Shown: in pieces, positions 26,755-35,462 of the stretch
How positions within the stretch are numbered: position 1 is the first letter of the stretch
Layout of the letters: every line of letters begins with the position of its first letter
Assembly: GCF_003815535.1 (NCBI RefSeq)
Contig: NZ_RPFZ01000001.1
Coordinates: 1,612,001 to 1,676,000, forward strand
Source of the DNA: Aurantiacibacter spongiae
Lineage (GTDB): Bacteria; Pseudomonadota; Alphaproteobacteria; Sphingomonadales; Sphingomonadaceae
Length of the DNA: 64,000 bases
Direction: 5' to 3'
Notes under the pieces: generated by a model
Told to the model about the DNA's origin: nothing
Database searches by the model: none
Seen by the model: only the letters and a program-made list of their open reading frames with translations
Made by a program: the position numbers and the translations under genes

Positions 26755-26775
26755 GAGGTGGGGAAGGAGGCCGAC

Positions 26776-27039
26776 ATGGCAGGCGGATGGTCGCGCGACG
26801 GCGCGGTTCAGGATCAGATCGACGATACGGTGAGCGATGCGGTCGCCGCGGCCCGTTCGCGGATGCCGCGGGGCGAGAGCGCGGAATACTGCGATATCTG
26901 CGGCGAGGATATCCCGCAAAAGCGGCGCGAGGCCGTGCCCGGCGTGCGCACCTGCGTGGCCTGTCAGTCGGGCCGCGACAGCGCCGTGCGCCACTCCTCC
27001 ATCAACCGGCGCGGGTCCAAGGACAGCCAGCTGCGCTGA
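26776..27039 (+). CDS. DksA/TraR C4-type zinc-finger protein, small
   Basis: 87 residues. A four-cysteine zinc site, CDIC-x17-CVAC (about residues 39-63), is the DksA/TraR-type finger; the phrase EYCDICGEDIPQKRREAVPG is typical of short YbiI-like members, and the helical coiled-coil of full-length DksA is mostly missing. Such proteins may touch the RNA polymerase secondary channel, but this has not been shown for short members. The ATG is supported by GGAAGGAGG five bases upstream. It ends one base before the psd start codon, so it is translationally linked to phospholipid synthesis. A possible stress promoter lies upstream. Confidence 0.85.
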   Translation: MAGGWSRDGAVQDQIDDTVSDAVAAARSRMPRGESAEYCDICGEDIPQKRREAVPGVRTCVACQSGRDSAVRHSSINRRGSKDSQLR

Positions 27040-27040
27040 C

Positions 27041-27886
27041 ATGAGCCGTGCGTTCATCCGGTTGCAGCGGGCCGTGCCGCATCACGCGGTCTCGCGTCTC
27101 GCCGGCACGTTCGCCGCGAGCGAGACGCCGTGGCTGAAAACCCTGCTGATCCGCCGATTCATCGCCGCCTATGGCGTGAACATGGCCGAAGCGGCGCGGC
27201 CCGTGGAAGCCTATCGCAGTTTCAACGACTTCTTCACCCGCGAACTCAGGCCCGGCGCGCGTCCGCTGGCCGATGCCGGGCGGCACGTCCTCAGCCCGGC
27301 GGACGGCACGATCAGTCAGATCGGCCGGGTGAAGGAGGGGCGCATCTTCCAGGCCAAGGGCCGGCATTTCACGGCGCGGCAGCTGCTGGGCGGGGATGCC
27401 CAGGCGGCCCGGCGGTTCGAGGGCGGAGCCTTCGCCACGATCTACCTGAGCCCGAAGGATTACCACCGCGTCCACATGCCCGCCGCCGGCCGGCTGGCGA
27501 CGACGACCTACGTTCCGGGCGACCTGTTTTCCGTCAACCAGGTCACGGCGGAAAACATCGACGGTCTGTTTGCCCGTAACGAGCGGCTCGCCTGCCTGTT
27601 CGACGGGCCGCACGGTCGCTTCGCCAGTGTCATGGTCGGGGCCATGATCGTGGCGGGGATCGAGACGGTGTGGTCGGGCCTCGTCGAAACCCACGCGTCC
27701 GAACTCGTGCGCGAGGATTTCGGTGGCCGCGACCTGTCCTACGATGCGGGCGACGAGATGGGTCGCTTCATCCTCGGTTCGACCTGCGTGCTGCTGTTCG
27801 AGCCGGGACGCGTGGAATGGCTGGCGGACAGGCGCGCCGGCGACGCCGTGCGCATGGGAGAGGCGCTGGGGCGCTGGTCAGCGTAG
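27041..27886 (+). CDS. psd: Phosphatidylserine decarboxylase, single-chain proenzyme
   Basis: 281 residues, the Psd-B1 length class. The self-cleavage site GRFILGSTCVLLF lies near residue 247, where LGST is the bond whose serine becomes the pyruvoyl group; the FFTREL and SPADGTIS regions and the substrate-site histidines (DYHRVHMP) are all present. The membrane enzyme makes phosphatidylethanolamine from phosphatidylserine. The start ATG at 27041 follows the zinc-finger stop by one base. Its last nine bases overlap the end of the oppositely oriented ribA. Confidence 0.96.
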   Translation: MSRAFIRLQRAVPHHAVSRLAGTFAASETPWLKTLLIRRFIAAYGVNMAEAARPVEAYRSFNDFFTRELRPGARPLADAGRHVLSPADGTISQIGRVKEGRIFQAKGRHFTARQLLGGDAQAARRFEGGAFATIYLSPKDYHRVHMPAAGRLATTTYVPGDLFSVNQVTAENIDGLFARNERLACLFDGPHGRFASVMVGAMIVAGIETVWSGLVETHASELVREDFGGRDLSYDAGDEMGRFILGSTCVLLFEPGRVEWLADRRAGDAVRMGEALGRWSA

Positions 27887-28903
27887 CAGGTGCCCGGCGC
27901 GGTCGCGTTTGGTGGCGAGATAGCGTTCGTTGTGCGGGTTCGGCGCCAGTTGATGCGGCACGCGCTCCACGATGGTGATCCCGGCATTCTCCAGCGCGAC
28001 GACCTTTTCGGGGTTGTTCGTCATTAGCCGCACCCGCGCGATCCCCATGAGATCCAGCATCCGCGCGGCCAGCGGGAAATCGCGCGCCTCCTCGGGCAGG
28101 CCGAGCCGGGCGTTGGCATCGAGCGTGTCATAGCCGTCATCCTGCAAGCGGTAGGCGCGCAGCTTGTTGACGAGGCCGATGCCGCGCCCTTCCTGCCGCA
28201 TGTAGAGCAGCACGCCCCAGCCGCCGGCATCCGCCTCGCGCGCCATGACCGCGAGCGCGCCATCCAGTTGCGGGCCGCAATCGCATTTGAGGCTGCCGAA
28301 GATGTCGCCCGTCAGGCACTCGGAATGCAGGCGGACGAGCGGCACGCGGTCCGAATTGCGGGTGCCCAGCACGAGCGCGACGTGCTCGCGCATGTCGTCG
28401 GCGCTGCGGAAGGCGACGATCTCGGCATCCTGCCTCGCGGCGATCGGCAGACGGGCGCGGGTGGCGATGGCGAGGTTCGCCGGGGCGGACCAGGTGGCGA
28501 GGTCGCCCGCGCGCAGGGCGACGGCCTCCCCGGCGGGCTGCGGATCGACGAGGAAGGCGGGCAGTATCCCGGCGACACGCGCCAGCTCCATCGCCGCCCG
28601 GGCCGCGTCCGTCCAGCGCAGTTCCTCGGCCAGGAACGGGCCCTTCAGCGGGTTTGCCGGGTCGAGCGCGGGGTCGGCTATCGGCAGCGCGGCGGCAATA
28701 TCGAGCGCTTCTGCCGCGCGGATCAGCGCCGGCGAATGGCCGTCCGCCGCCTCACGCTGATTGGCGAGCCGGAGGGTCTTCGCGCGCGCCGCGGAGATAA
28801 GCATTCGGGCAGACGCGGTAGCCGGGTCGGGCGCCGTTTCCACCGGTTGCAGCACCGGCGCACCCTCGAGCGCGATGGGCCAGCCGTGGCGCAGCGCATC
28901 CAC
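27878..28903 (-). CDS. ribA: GTP cyclohydrolase II (riboflavin synthesis)
   Basis: About 341 residues. The C-terminal half is a complete GTP cyclohydrolase II: zinc cysteines C-x10-C-x-C (in SECLTGDIFGSLKCDC), the GTP-binding MRQEGRGIGLVNKLRAY and the LMTNNPEK motif. It opens the GTP imidazole ring in the first step of riboflavin synthesis. The N-terminal 140 residues correspond in size to a diverged dihydroxybutanone-phosphate synthase domain, but without its catalytic acidic motif, so only RibA activity is claimed. The start is uncertain: GTG at 28903 was chosen, since a CTG at 28948 overlapping the xth stop is the only plausible longer start. Convergent overlap of nine bases with psd. Confidence 0.92.
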   Translation of the reverse strand: MDALRHGWPIALEGAPVLQPVETAPDPATASARMLISAARAKTLRLANQREAADGHSPALIRAAEALDIAAALPIADPALDPANPLKGPFLAEELRWTDAARAAMELARVAGILPAFLVDPQPAGEAVALRAGDLATWSAPANLAIATRARLPIAARQDAEIVAFRSADDMREHVALVLGTRNSDRVPLVRLHSECLTGDIFGSLKCDCGPQLDGALAVMAREADAGGWGVLLYMRQEGRGIGLVNKLRAYRLQDDGYDTLDANARLGLPEEARDFPLAARMLDLMGIARVRLMTNNPEKVVALENAGITIVERVPHQLAPNPHNERYLATKRDRAGHLLR

Positions 28904-28944
28904 CGCCTGCGCGACGCGCCGCGCCGGGGAAGGCGATCCGCGTG

Positions 28945-29739
28945 TCAGAGGTCGATTTCCGTCACGAGCGGTACGTGGTCGCTCGGCTTGTCCCAGCTGC
29001 GCGCGTCTTCCAGCACGCGGTGTCCTGTAACCTGGCCCGAAAGGTCCGGGCTTGTCCACATGTGATCGAGCCGCCGCCCGCGATCGTTTACCCGCCAGTC
29101 CTTGCTGCGATAGCTCCACCAGCTGTAATACCGCTCCGGCGCGGCGATTTGCTGGCGTCCGATATCGGCCCAGCCATGCGCGTCCATGAAGCGTTGCAGG
29201 GCGTCGACCTCGACCGGCGTATGGCTGACCACTTTCAGCAGCTGCTTGTGGCTCCAGACGTCGCATTCGAGCGGAGCGACGTTGAAATCGCCGACGATCA
29301 TGGTCGGTCGCTCCACCCCATCGGCCCAGCGTGTCATGCGCTCGAGAAAATCGAGTTTCTGCCCGAATTTCTGGTTAACCGCGCGGTCCGGCACGTCGCC
29401 GCCCGCCGGGACATAGACATTCTCCAGGACCATGCCCTTGCCCGGCCCCAGCAGTTCCACGCCGACATGGCGCGCCTCGCCGTTGTCCTGCCAATCGTGC
29501 CTGGAGAAGTCGCGCAACGGAATGCGGCTGACCGTCGCCACGCCGTGATACCCCTTCTGCCCGTGCACCGCGACATGCTCGTAACCCAGTTCGGCGAAAG
29601 CCTTGTAGGGGAACTGCTGCTCTTGGCACTTGATCTCCTGCAGGCACAGGACGTCGGGGGACTGTTCCCGAAGGAAGCGCGCGACGATCGGCATTCGCAG
29701 GCGAACCGAGTTGATGTTCCAGCTGGCGATAGAGATCAT
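28945..29739 (-). CDS. xth: Exodeoxyribonuclease III / AP endonuclease
   Basis: 264 residues, the standard length of bacterial ExoIII. Recognisable: MISIASWNINSVRLR, the metal-binding Glu in LCLQEIKCQE (about residue 34), GDFNVAP and the catalytic Asp/His in KPSDHVPLV near the end. It cuts DNA 5' to abasic sites and removes 3' blocks in base excision repair. Starts with ATG at 29739; an upstream in-frame ATG lacks family resemblance. Its stop lies about 40 bases before the ribA start on the same strand, so co-transcription is likely. Confidence 0.96.
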   Translation of the reverse strand: MISIASWNINSVRLRMPIVARFLREQSPDVLCLQEIKCQEQQFPYKAFAELGYEHVAVHGQKGYHGVATVSRIPLRDFSRHDWQDNGEARHVGVELLGPGKGMVLENVYVPAGGDVPDRAVNQKFGQKLDFLERMTRWADGVERPTMIVGDFNVAPLECDVWSHKQLLKVVSHTPVEVDALQRFMDAHGWADIGRQQIAAPERYYSWWSYRSKDWRVNDRGRRLDHMWTSPDLSGQVTGHRVLEDARSWDKPSDHVPLVTEIDL

Positions 29740-29805
29740 TCGCGCAGCGTTAGAGGCGCAAGCGCCTTTAGCAAACCCCGGGGTGCGCCAGGGCATGGCG
29801 CGGAC

Positions 29806-29936
29806 AAACGAAAACCCTCGTCCCGGGGGCATTGGGACGAGGGTTCGTTTTGAGCGTTCGTCACGCTTCGCGAAACACGCCGGCTTGTCGAGGCAAGGGC
29901 AACAGGGGGGAAACCCGCCTCACCGCCGCATTCCGT
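29806..29936 (-). ncRNA. Candidate intergenic small RNA
   Basis: On the minus strand a promoter-like pair, TTGGCG (29971-29966) and TAATTT (29948-29943) spaced 17 bases, is followed about 95 bases later by a strong intrinsic terminator: AACCCTCGTCCC paired over 12 bases with GGGACGAGGGTT (29845-29834 with 29824-29813), then TTTTCGTTTG. The transcript would be about 125-130 bases with a C-rich middle and would lie between lolA and xth on the same strand. Alternatively it is just the lolA 3' untranslated region and terminator. It does not match a family I can name. Confidence 0.4.
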
Positions 29937-30024
29937 TGACCCAAATTAGGATCGGCCGGCTGTCTCGCCAATGAATATTTGCTGCGTTCTGTCGCAAAGA
30001 TACAACATTTCGACCATGCGCCGT

Positions 30025-30693
30025 TCAGCCGGGGCGACGGGACGAACGCCGGGGATCGCGATACCTGAACGTGCTGTCGGCGACGGCCATGCCGTACCGG
30101 TGGTTGCGCAGGCGCACGGTCGTGCGCTGGTTCTGGGAATCGAGCGCCACCCAGTTGGTCAGCTGAAGCCCGCCGGGCGCGCGGGCGTTTTCCACGAAGA
30201 TAAGCGTGATCGTGCCGTATTCGGGCTTGTTCGGATCGGCCACCTCGATGCTGATGACATCGGAATTCGCCGTCCGCTGAACGGTGCCGTAGCGCCGCAT
30301 GTCGCGGCTCGGATCGAGCAGCGCGCCGAGCGGCGAGTTGCTGATCGGCCAGCGTTCGACCTGGTTGACCTCGTAATCGACCAGCGTCAGCGCGTCGCCG
30401 TTGGACACGACAAGCATGTTCGTGCCGCTGCCGTATTCGAAACGGATCTTGCCCGGATTCTTGAGCGTGAGTTCGCCATTCACGGTGTTGCCCGACCGGT
30501 CGGTCTGGGTGAAATCCGCCTTCATCGTGGTGATCGCGCGCAGGGCGCGAACCGCACGGTCGAGCTGGCTGGTATTCGACTGTGCAGAGGCGCTCGCCAG
30601 CGGAACCGCGAGCGAGGCGGGGAGGGCGAGAGCCATAGCGCCGGCGAAGGCGACAACGATTGGCTTGCGAAGGGTTTTCGTCACGGGGTTCAT
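30025..30693 (-). CDS. lolA: LolA-like outer-membrane lipoprotein carrier
   Basis: 222 residues with a clear signal peptide (about residues 1-38, ending SASAQS). The mature part fits LolA: MKADFTQTDRSGNTVNGELTL and GKIRFEYGSGTNMLVVSNGD, building the half-barrel that binds the acyl chains of lipoproteins, and a hook region in the second half. LolA shuttles lipoproteins from LolCDE in the inner membrane to the outer membrane; the lipoproteins and M1 aminopeptidase encoded here may be among its cargo. Downstream of rpmG on the same strand, 87 bases away. Confidence 0.92.
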   Translation of the reverse strand: MNPVTKTLRKPIVVAFAGAMALALPASLAVPLASASAQSNTSQLDRAVRALRAITTMKADFTQTDRSGNTVNGELTLKNPGKIRFEYGSGTNMLVVSNGDALTLVDYEVNQVERWPISNSPLGALLDPSRDMRRYGTVQRTANSDVISIEVADPNKPEYGTITLIFVENARAPGGLQLTNWVALDSQNQRTTVRLRNHRYGMAVADSTFRYRDPRRSSRRPG

Positions 30694-30780
30694 GCTCCGG
30701 GAGTTAGAATCGGAGCGTTGAACCGATTGTGAACCCGGCAGGTTCCCGGGGTTCAGGCGGCACGGAACGCCGGCGCGAAC

Positions 30781-30948
30781 CTACTTGATCTTGCCTTCCT
30801 TGTACTCGACATGCTTCTTCGCGATCGGATCGTACTTGCGGAAGGTGAACTTTTCCGTGTGGTTGCGCGGGTTCTTCTTCGTCACGTAGAAGTGGCCGGT
30901 ATCCGCAGTCGAATTGAGGCGGATCTTGATGGTTGCGGGCTTCGCCAT
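30781..30948 (-). CDS. rpmG: 50S ribosomal protein L33
   Basis: 55 residues, matching alphaproteobacterial L33: [20 protein letters not shown], then [20 protein letters not shown] and KEGKIK. It is the zinc-free form, with no cysteine pairs, as expected in this group. ATG at 30948, 30 to 40 bases downstream of a hairpin with a T-rich tail. The TTGACT motif on the minus strand at 31059-31054 is the best promoter candidate for this gene, placing the hairpin inside its leader. Confidence 0.97.
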   Translation of the reverse strand: MAKPATIKIRLNSTADTGHFYVTKKNPRNHTEKFTFRKYDPIAKKHVEYKEGKIK

Positions 30949-30988
30949 GTTTCACGTCCAGTAAGCTTGAAAGGCCGTGGCCGGCCCG

Positions 30989-31019
30989 AAAACAACACGG
31001 GCGACGCACGGCGCCGCCC
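30989..31019 (-). terminator. Hairpin with T-rich tail between arfB and rpmG
   Basis: On the minus strand GGGCGGCG (31019-31012) pairs with CGTCGCCC (31006-30999, one G-T pair) around a five-base loop, followed by GTGTTGTTTT. It probably ends the pabBC-to-arfB operon, but could also act as a leader hairpin for rpmG. Confidence 0.55.
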
Positions 31020-31083
31020 TCACCGGCGCGCCTTTGCTGGAGAATCAGCCAAAAGTCAAGCGCGGTCCGGGAACGGCGGCCTC

Positions 31084-31488
31084 TCAGTAGTCGACCTTGC
31101 CGCGCAGCGCCTTCTTCTGGCCGTGCGCCTTCTTGTTGGCCAGCCGCTTGCGCTTGTTCAGCCGGTTCACGCGGGACTTCGCGCGCTTCTTCGGCTCTTT
31201 CACCGCTTCCGCGATCAGGTCCGCCAGCCGCTCGCGCGCCTCGCGTCTGTTGGCGTCCTGCGTGCGGTGGTTACGCGCGTCGATGACGATTTCGCCCGTC
31301 TGGTTGAGACGGTTGCCCGCCAGATCGCTCAGCCGGTGAAAGATACGCGGGGGGAGCGCGAGTTCGTAGATGTTGACCCGCAGCTGTACGGCGGTCGCGA
31401 CCTTGTTGACGTTCTGTCCGCCCGGCCCGCTCGCCGCGACGAAATTCTCCTCGGCGATGGCGTTGGCCCGGTCGAGGATGCGGCCCAT
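31084..31488 (-). CDS. arfB: Alternative ribosome-rescue factor ArfB (peptidyl-tRNA hydrolase)
   Basis: 134 residues, matching ArfB (YaeJ): the catalytic GGQ is at residues 23-25 in SGPGGQNVNKVATAVQLR, followed by the RF-1 domain, and the last 40 residues form the basic tail (KKRAKSRVNRLNKRKRLANK) that enters the empty mRNA channel. It releases nascent peptides from ribosomes stalled without a stop codon, independently of tmRNA. Its ATG overlaps the stop of the RluA-type gene by one base (ATGA), and it is the last gene of the five-gene operon. Confidence 0.95.
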   Translation of the reverse strand: MGRILDRANAIAEENFVAASGPGGQNVNKVATAVQLRVNIYELALPPRIFHRLSDLAGNRLNQTGEIVIDARNHRTQDANRREARERLADLIAEAVKEPKKRAKSRVNRLNKRKRLANKKAHGQKKALRGKVDY

Positions 31489-32156
31489 CAGCCCTCGTCC
31501 TGCGCCGCCACGCCGAACCGCGCGAAATCGGCGGGTAATGGCGCCTTCGCCGCGATGTCGGGCTTGCCGTCGCGCGGTACGACGAGCGCCTGGGCGTGCA
31601 GCATGGTGCGGCCGACGCGCGCATCCTTGTGACCATAGACCGGATCGCCCAGCAACGCGCGGCCCAGACCGCTGGCGGCGTGGACGCGGATCTGGTGGGT
31701 TCGGCCGGTCTCGGGGCGAAACTCCACCACCGTCAGTCCGCCATCGAGCTCGGCCAGCTTCGTCCAGTGGGTGACGGACGGTTTGCCCTTCCTCGCCGGG
31801 ATCATCCGCCAGCCCTTCGCCTCGGTGCTGACCTTGGAAAGCGCCAGCTCCACCGTGCCCTCGTCATTCTCGATCCGGCCGGCGAGGATGCCGAGATAGG
31901 TCTTGGTGACCTGCTTCTCCTGAAACGCCATGCCGAAGCGCTTGAGCGCCTTGGGATTGCGGGCGAGGAGCAGGCAGCCGCTGGTATCGGTGTCGAGCCG
32001 GTGGACCGCCTGGGGCGCCCGCTGGAAACCCAGCTTCAGCTCCTCGAGATGATCCTCGAGCGAGGGCCCGCCCCGGCGCGGCGGATCGACCGGCAGGCCC
32101 GCCGGCTTGTCGATGACGAGCGCCTCGCCGTCCTCGTAGACGATCTGCGGGGTCAT
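31488..32156 (-). CDS. RluA-family RNA pseudouridine synthase
   Basis: 222 residues, short for the family, lacking an N-terminal S4 domain. The catalytic motif AVHRLDTDTSGCLLLARN (Asp at about residue 55) and the downstream GRTHQIRVHAASG are intact. It converts uridine to pseudouridine in rRNA or tRNA; which site cannot be told from sequence, but short RluA-type enzymes often act on 23S rRNA or tRNA position 32. ATG at 32156 overlaps the preceding gene's stop by four bases. Confidence 0.92.
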   Translation of the reverse strand: MTPQIVYEDGEALVIDKPAGLPVDPPRRGGPSLEDHLEELKLGFQRAPQAVHRLDTDTSGCLLLARNPKALKRFGMAFQEKQVTKTYLGILAGRIENDEGTVELALSKVSTEAKGWRMIPARKGKPSVTHWTKLAELDGGLTVVEFRPETGRTHQIRVHAASGLGRALLGDPVYGHKDARVGRTMLHAQALVVPRDGKPDIAAKAPLPADFARFGVAAQDEG

Positions 32157-32422
32157 GCCGGACCCTGCGCGGAAACGAAGATCACGGTGATCGTCACCAG
32201 CAGCAGGCTGATCGCCAGATGCGCCACGATCTTCATGATGAGCGAGGGGCCGATAAGGAATGCCGGATCGTCCGCCCATAACAGGGTCAGCGGGATCGCA
32301 TTCGCCAGCGCGAGGCAGGCGGGCGCCTTGACTTGCCAGCGCACCGCCCGGATACGCGCCGCGAGCACCGGCAGGAGCACGGACAGGCCGAGCAGGCTGG
32401 CGCTGAAGAGAAAGTCGTTCAC
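32153..32422 (-). CDS. Small polytopic membrane protein, unknown
   Basis: 89 residues with three hydrophobic helices: FLFSASLLGLSVLLPVLAARI, VKAPACLALANAIPLTLLW and MKIVAHLAISLLLVTITVIFV. The GTG start at 32422 overlaps the aminotransferase stop (GTGA) and its own stop overlaps the RluA-type start (ATGA), so it is firmly embedded in the operon. No recognised family. Its conserved position between a metabolic and an RNA modification gene says little about function. Confidence 0.7.
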   Translation of the reverse strand: MNDFLFSASLLGLSVLLPVLAARIRAVRWQVKAPACLALANAIPLTLLWADDPAFLIGPSLIMKIVAHLAISLLLVTITVIFVSAQGPA

Positions 32423-33597
32423 GCGAGGGCTCCTTCGATTCGATCCAGCGCTTCGGCGAGCGTCGCCTCGTCCGCCGCGAAGCTGAGGCGGAAGCCGTCC
32501 CGCCCTCCGAATGCGCTGGCCGCCACTACCGCAACCCCGTTTTCGAGCAAGTGCAGGGCGAGGTTTCCGTCGTCTCCGGCAAACCGGTCCATGATCGGCG
32601 TGGCATCGACGAGGGCGTAGAACGCGCCCTCGGGGGGACGGCAGGACAGGCCGGGAATAGCGTTCAGCCTGCCCGTCACCAGATCGCGGCGACGGCGCAG
32701 GACAACCCTCCAGTCTGCGAGGAAATCCTGCGGGCCAGCAAACGCGGCCACGGCGGCGGCCTGACTGACGGCGCAGGCATTGCCGCTCGAATTGCTCTGG
32801 AGCTGCGCCATGGCCTGCACCAGCCAGGCCGGCCCTGTCGCCACGCCGATGCGAAAGCCTGTCATTGCGTGACTTTTCGACACGCCCGAGACCGTAAGCA
32901 CGCGATCGGCGAGATCGGGCGCGATGGCGGCCAGCGTGGCGTGGGGTTGCCCGGTATAGATCAGAGGCGCGTAGATATCATCGCTCAGCACCAGTATGCC
33001 GGGATGCGCGCGCAGCACGTCGGCAACGCCTTCCAGCATCGCGGCGGGATACACGGCGCCGGTCGGATTGCCGGGAGAGTTCAGCACCAGCCACCTGGTG
33101 CGGGAGCTTACCAGCGGGAGGAGATCTCTCGGATCGAAGCGAAAGCCATCGCGCGCATGTGTCTCGAGCCGAACCACCCGTCCGCCGCAGAACCGCACCA
33201 TCTGCGGATAGCTGACCCACCAGGGACAAGGCACGATGACCTCGTCACCGGCGTCCAGCGTGGCGGCGAACGCTTCGAAGATCGCCTGTTTCCCGCCGGC
33301 TGTCGCGATGACATGCGCGGGATCGGCCGTGATGCCCAGATCGCGCGCGAAATGCTCTGCCGCCGCTTCGCGCAATTCCGGGGTGCCGGCAACCGGGGTG
33401 TAGCGTGTTTCGCCCGCGTCCAGCGCCCGTTTCGCGGCTCCGATGACGTGGCCCGGGGTGGCGAAATCCGGTTCGCCGACCGATAGCGCGATCACGTCGC
33501 GCCCGCCGGCCCTGAGCGCGGTGGCGCGGTCGGTCATGGCGGTGGTGGGAGAAGCCTCGATCCGGTCGAGCGCCCGCGACAGGTGCAGGGTCGTCAC
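32419..33597 (-). CDS. Class I/II pyridoxal phosphate aminotransferase (AspC-like)
   Basis: 392 residues of fold-type I aminotransferase. The PLP lysine is Lys241 in [28 protein letters not shown] and the closing arginine in DGFRLSFA are typical of the subgroup Ia aspartate/aromatic aminotransferases. It probably transfers amino groups between aspartate or aromatic amino acids and 2-oxoglutarate; the substrate cannot be fixed. It starts with GTG at 33597 overlapping the pabBC stop (GTGA). The association with pabBC hints at a link to chorismate-derived or tetrahydrofolate metabolism, which is inference. Confidence 0.92.
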   Translation of the reverse strand: MTTLHLSRALDRIEASPTTAMTDRATALRAGGRDVIALSVGEPDFATPGHVIGAAKRALDAGETRYTPVAGTPELREAAAEHFARDLGITADPAHVIATAGGKQAIFEAFAATLDAGDEVIVPCPWWVSYPQMVRFCGGRVVRLETHARDGFRFDPRDLLPLVSSRTRWLVLNSPGNPTGAVYPAAMLEGVADVLRAHPGILVLSDDIYAPLIYTGQPHATLAAIAPDLADRVLTVSGVSKSHAMTGFRIGVATGPAWLVQAMAQLQSNSSGNACAVSQAAAVAAFAGPQDFLADWRVVLRRRRDLVTGRLNAIPGLSCRPPEGAFYALVDATPIMDRFAGDDGNLALHLLENGVAVVAASAFGGRDGFRLSFAADEATLAEALDRIEGALA

Positions 33598-35393
33598 GGC
33601 AACAACAGCCGCGCGGCATGAAGGCCGCGCAGCGCGTTGCCGATCAGGAAACCGTCGGCCAGATCGTCCAGCGTCAGGTCCGCCTCGCGCGCCCTGCCGC
33701 CCTCGATCAGCGAGCGGCGCAGCACGCCGGGCAGCAGACCGAGAGAAAGGGGCGGAGTTTCCAGCATTCCACCGCGTTCGACGAAGATGCTGGACCAGGC
33801 TCCTTCCGTCACGCGCCCGTCCTCGCGTACCAGCACCGCTTCGACAGCTCCCTCGTCCCGCGCAGCTTCCAGCGCCGCGGTGTAGAAGGCGCGATCGGTG
33901 GTCTTGTGGGACAGGCGCCAGTCGGTCGGCACCACCGGATGCGGCAGGGCGATGCAGGGGGCGGGGTCGGGCAGGGCGGGGGGCAACTCGCCCGCTTCAA
34001 GCGCGGTCGCCCCGCCACGCGAAAGCAGCAGCCTCACGCATGCGGGTTCTTCCAGCTCGAAGCACAGCGCCTGGATGCGGTTGCGCGTTTCGTGCCGGTC
34101 GAAGGCGAAGCCGAGCGCGGCAGCGCTCCCCTTCATGCGTTCGAGATGCATTTCCAGGAGGGGGATGCCGCCCTCGGGATCGAAACGCATGGTCTCGATA
34201 AGATCATGTCCGCCCGCGGCCCCGCGCGCGAACGCGCCCTTGACCAGTGCTTCGCGCCATTCGGTCAGCGGATCGGAATCCGCCACGATCGCGCCGCCGA
34301 CGCCCAGCACCGCCCGGTGACGCTGGTTCTCTCCGGGTGTCAGGCGCACGGTACGGATGGCGACGTTGAATGCGGCGTCGCCGTTTGCGTCGATCCTCCC
34401 GATGGCGCCGCAATAGGGTCCGCGCGCGTCGCGCTCGACCGTGTCGATCAGCTCCATGGCGCGAATCTTCGGCGCCCCGGTGACAGAGCCGCAGGGGAAC
34501 AGCGCGGTCAGCAGGTCGATCGCGTTCCTGTCCGGTGCCAGCGTTGCCTCCACCGTGCTCGTCATCTGGTGGACGGTGGGATAGCTTTCGATGGCGAAGG
34601 GGTTTCGCACCCGCACGCTGCCCGCCTGCGCGACCCGGCCGAGATCGTTGCGCATCAGGTCGACGATCATCAGGTTCTCCGCCCGGTCCTTGTCGCTGTC
34701 CGCAAGCTCCGCGGCCATCGCGTCGTCCTCCGCCCTGTCCGGCGCGCGCGGGCGGGTGCCCTTCATCGGCCGGGCGCGGATGCTGTCGCCCTTCAGCGAA
34801 AAGAACAGTTCGGGGCTGAAGGAGAGCAGCCAGTGCGACCCGTCGAACACCAGTCCGCCATATCCCGCAGCCGCCTGGGGGCGGATCGCGGCGTAGAGCG
34901 CCAGCGGATCGCCGCGTGCCGGGCCGGCGAGGCGGAAGGTGAGGTTGGCCTGGTAGATATCGCCGGCCCGGATCGCGTCCTGCAAGCGGCCGAACGCCTC
35001 GCAATAGTCGCCCACGGCCTGTTGCGGGGCGAGCGGGCCGATGCTCGCCGAACCGTCCGCATGCGCATCGAGCCAGGCGGGCATGTCGGGCGCGCGAATG
35101 GTTCGGGGCGCGTCGAACAGGCCGAGCCAGACGAGCGGACCGGCCGCTCCGCTGCGCGCATGCGTGCGGGACGCCAGCCGCTCCTCCAGGGCCAGGCCCG
35201 CCTCGTAGGCGATGTATCCGGCCAGATGCTGCCCGCCATCGCGCCGCGCGGCGTCGGCTTCGGCCAGCGTATCGGCGACCTGCTCCGCCCGCGTGGCGGC
35301 GAAGACCCGTGCCGGATCGGTGAACAGGTGCGCATCGCCCGCGCCCGCCGCGCGCGCGTCGTCGAGCAGCACGAAGGGGGTCTTGCGCTCCAT
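33594..35393 (-). CDS. pabBC: Fused aminodeoxychorismate synthase component I and aminodeoxychorismate lyase
   Basis: 599 residues. Residues 1 to about 375 are PabB (chorismate-binding family): [28 protein letters not shown] and FNVAIRT are diagnostic. Residues about 385 to the end are a PabC-type class IV PLP lyase ([25 protein letters not shown], a shortened domain ending [17 protein letters not shown]). The fusion would turn chorismate and ammonia into aminodeoxychorismate, then 4-aminobenzoate for folate. ATG at 35393; no glutaminase (PabA) is adjacent. First gene of a five-gene operon, divergent from the HerA-like gene 69 bases away. Confidence 0.95.
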   Translation of the reverse strand: MERKTPFVLLDDARAAGAGDAHLFTDPARVFAATRAEQVADTLAEADAARRDGGQHLAGYIAYEAGLALEERLASRTHARSGAAGPLVWLGLFDAPRTIRAPDMPAWLDAHADGSASIGPLAPQQAVGDYCEAFGRLQDAIRAGDIYQANLTFRLAGPARGDPLALYAAIRPQAAAGYGGLVFDGSHWLLSFSPELFFSLKGDSIRARPMKGTRPRAPDRAEDDAMAAELADSDKDRAENLMIVDLMRNDLGRVAQAGSVRVRNPFAIESYPTVHQMTSTVEATLAPDRNAIDLLTALFPCGSVTGAPKIRAMELIDTVERDARGPYCGAIGRIDANGDAAFNVAIRTVRLTPGENQRHRAVLGVGGAIVADSDPLTEWREALVKGAFARGAAGGHDLIETMRFDPEGGIPLLEMHLERMKGSAAALGFAFDRHETRNRIQALCFELEEPACVRLLLSRGGATALEAGELPPALPDPAPCIALPHPVVPTDWRLSHKTTDRAFYTAALEAARDEGAVEAVLVREDGRVTEGAWSSIFVERGGMLETPPLSLGLLPGVLRRSLIEGGRAREADLTLDDLADGFLIGNALRGLHAARLLLP

Positions 35394-35462
35394 CGGCTCC
35401 GCTGTAGGGTCCAAGCCGCAAGCTGGCAACAAAGCGACAAGACAAGGGGCATGCGGGCGCGA

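Noticed and set aside
28904-28948. CTG start of ribA overlapping the xth stop
   Set aside because: CTG starts are rare and there is no clear ribosome binding site; kept only as an alternative to GTG at 28903.
30720-30746. GGAAC-N17-GGTT on the minus strand upstream of lolA as another EcfG promoter
   Set aside because: One mismatch, and lolA is a housekeeping gene; the short motif is expected by chance several times in this much GC-rich DNA.
30730-30755. TGAACCC/GGGTTCA hairpin after rpmG as a terminator
   Set aside because: Seven-base stem with a 12-base loop and no T run; too weak to call.
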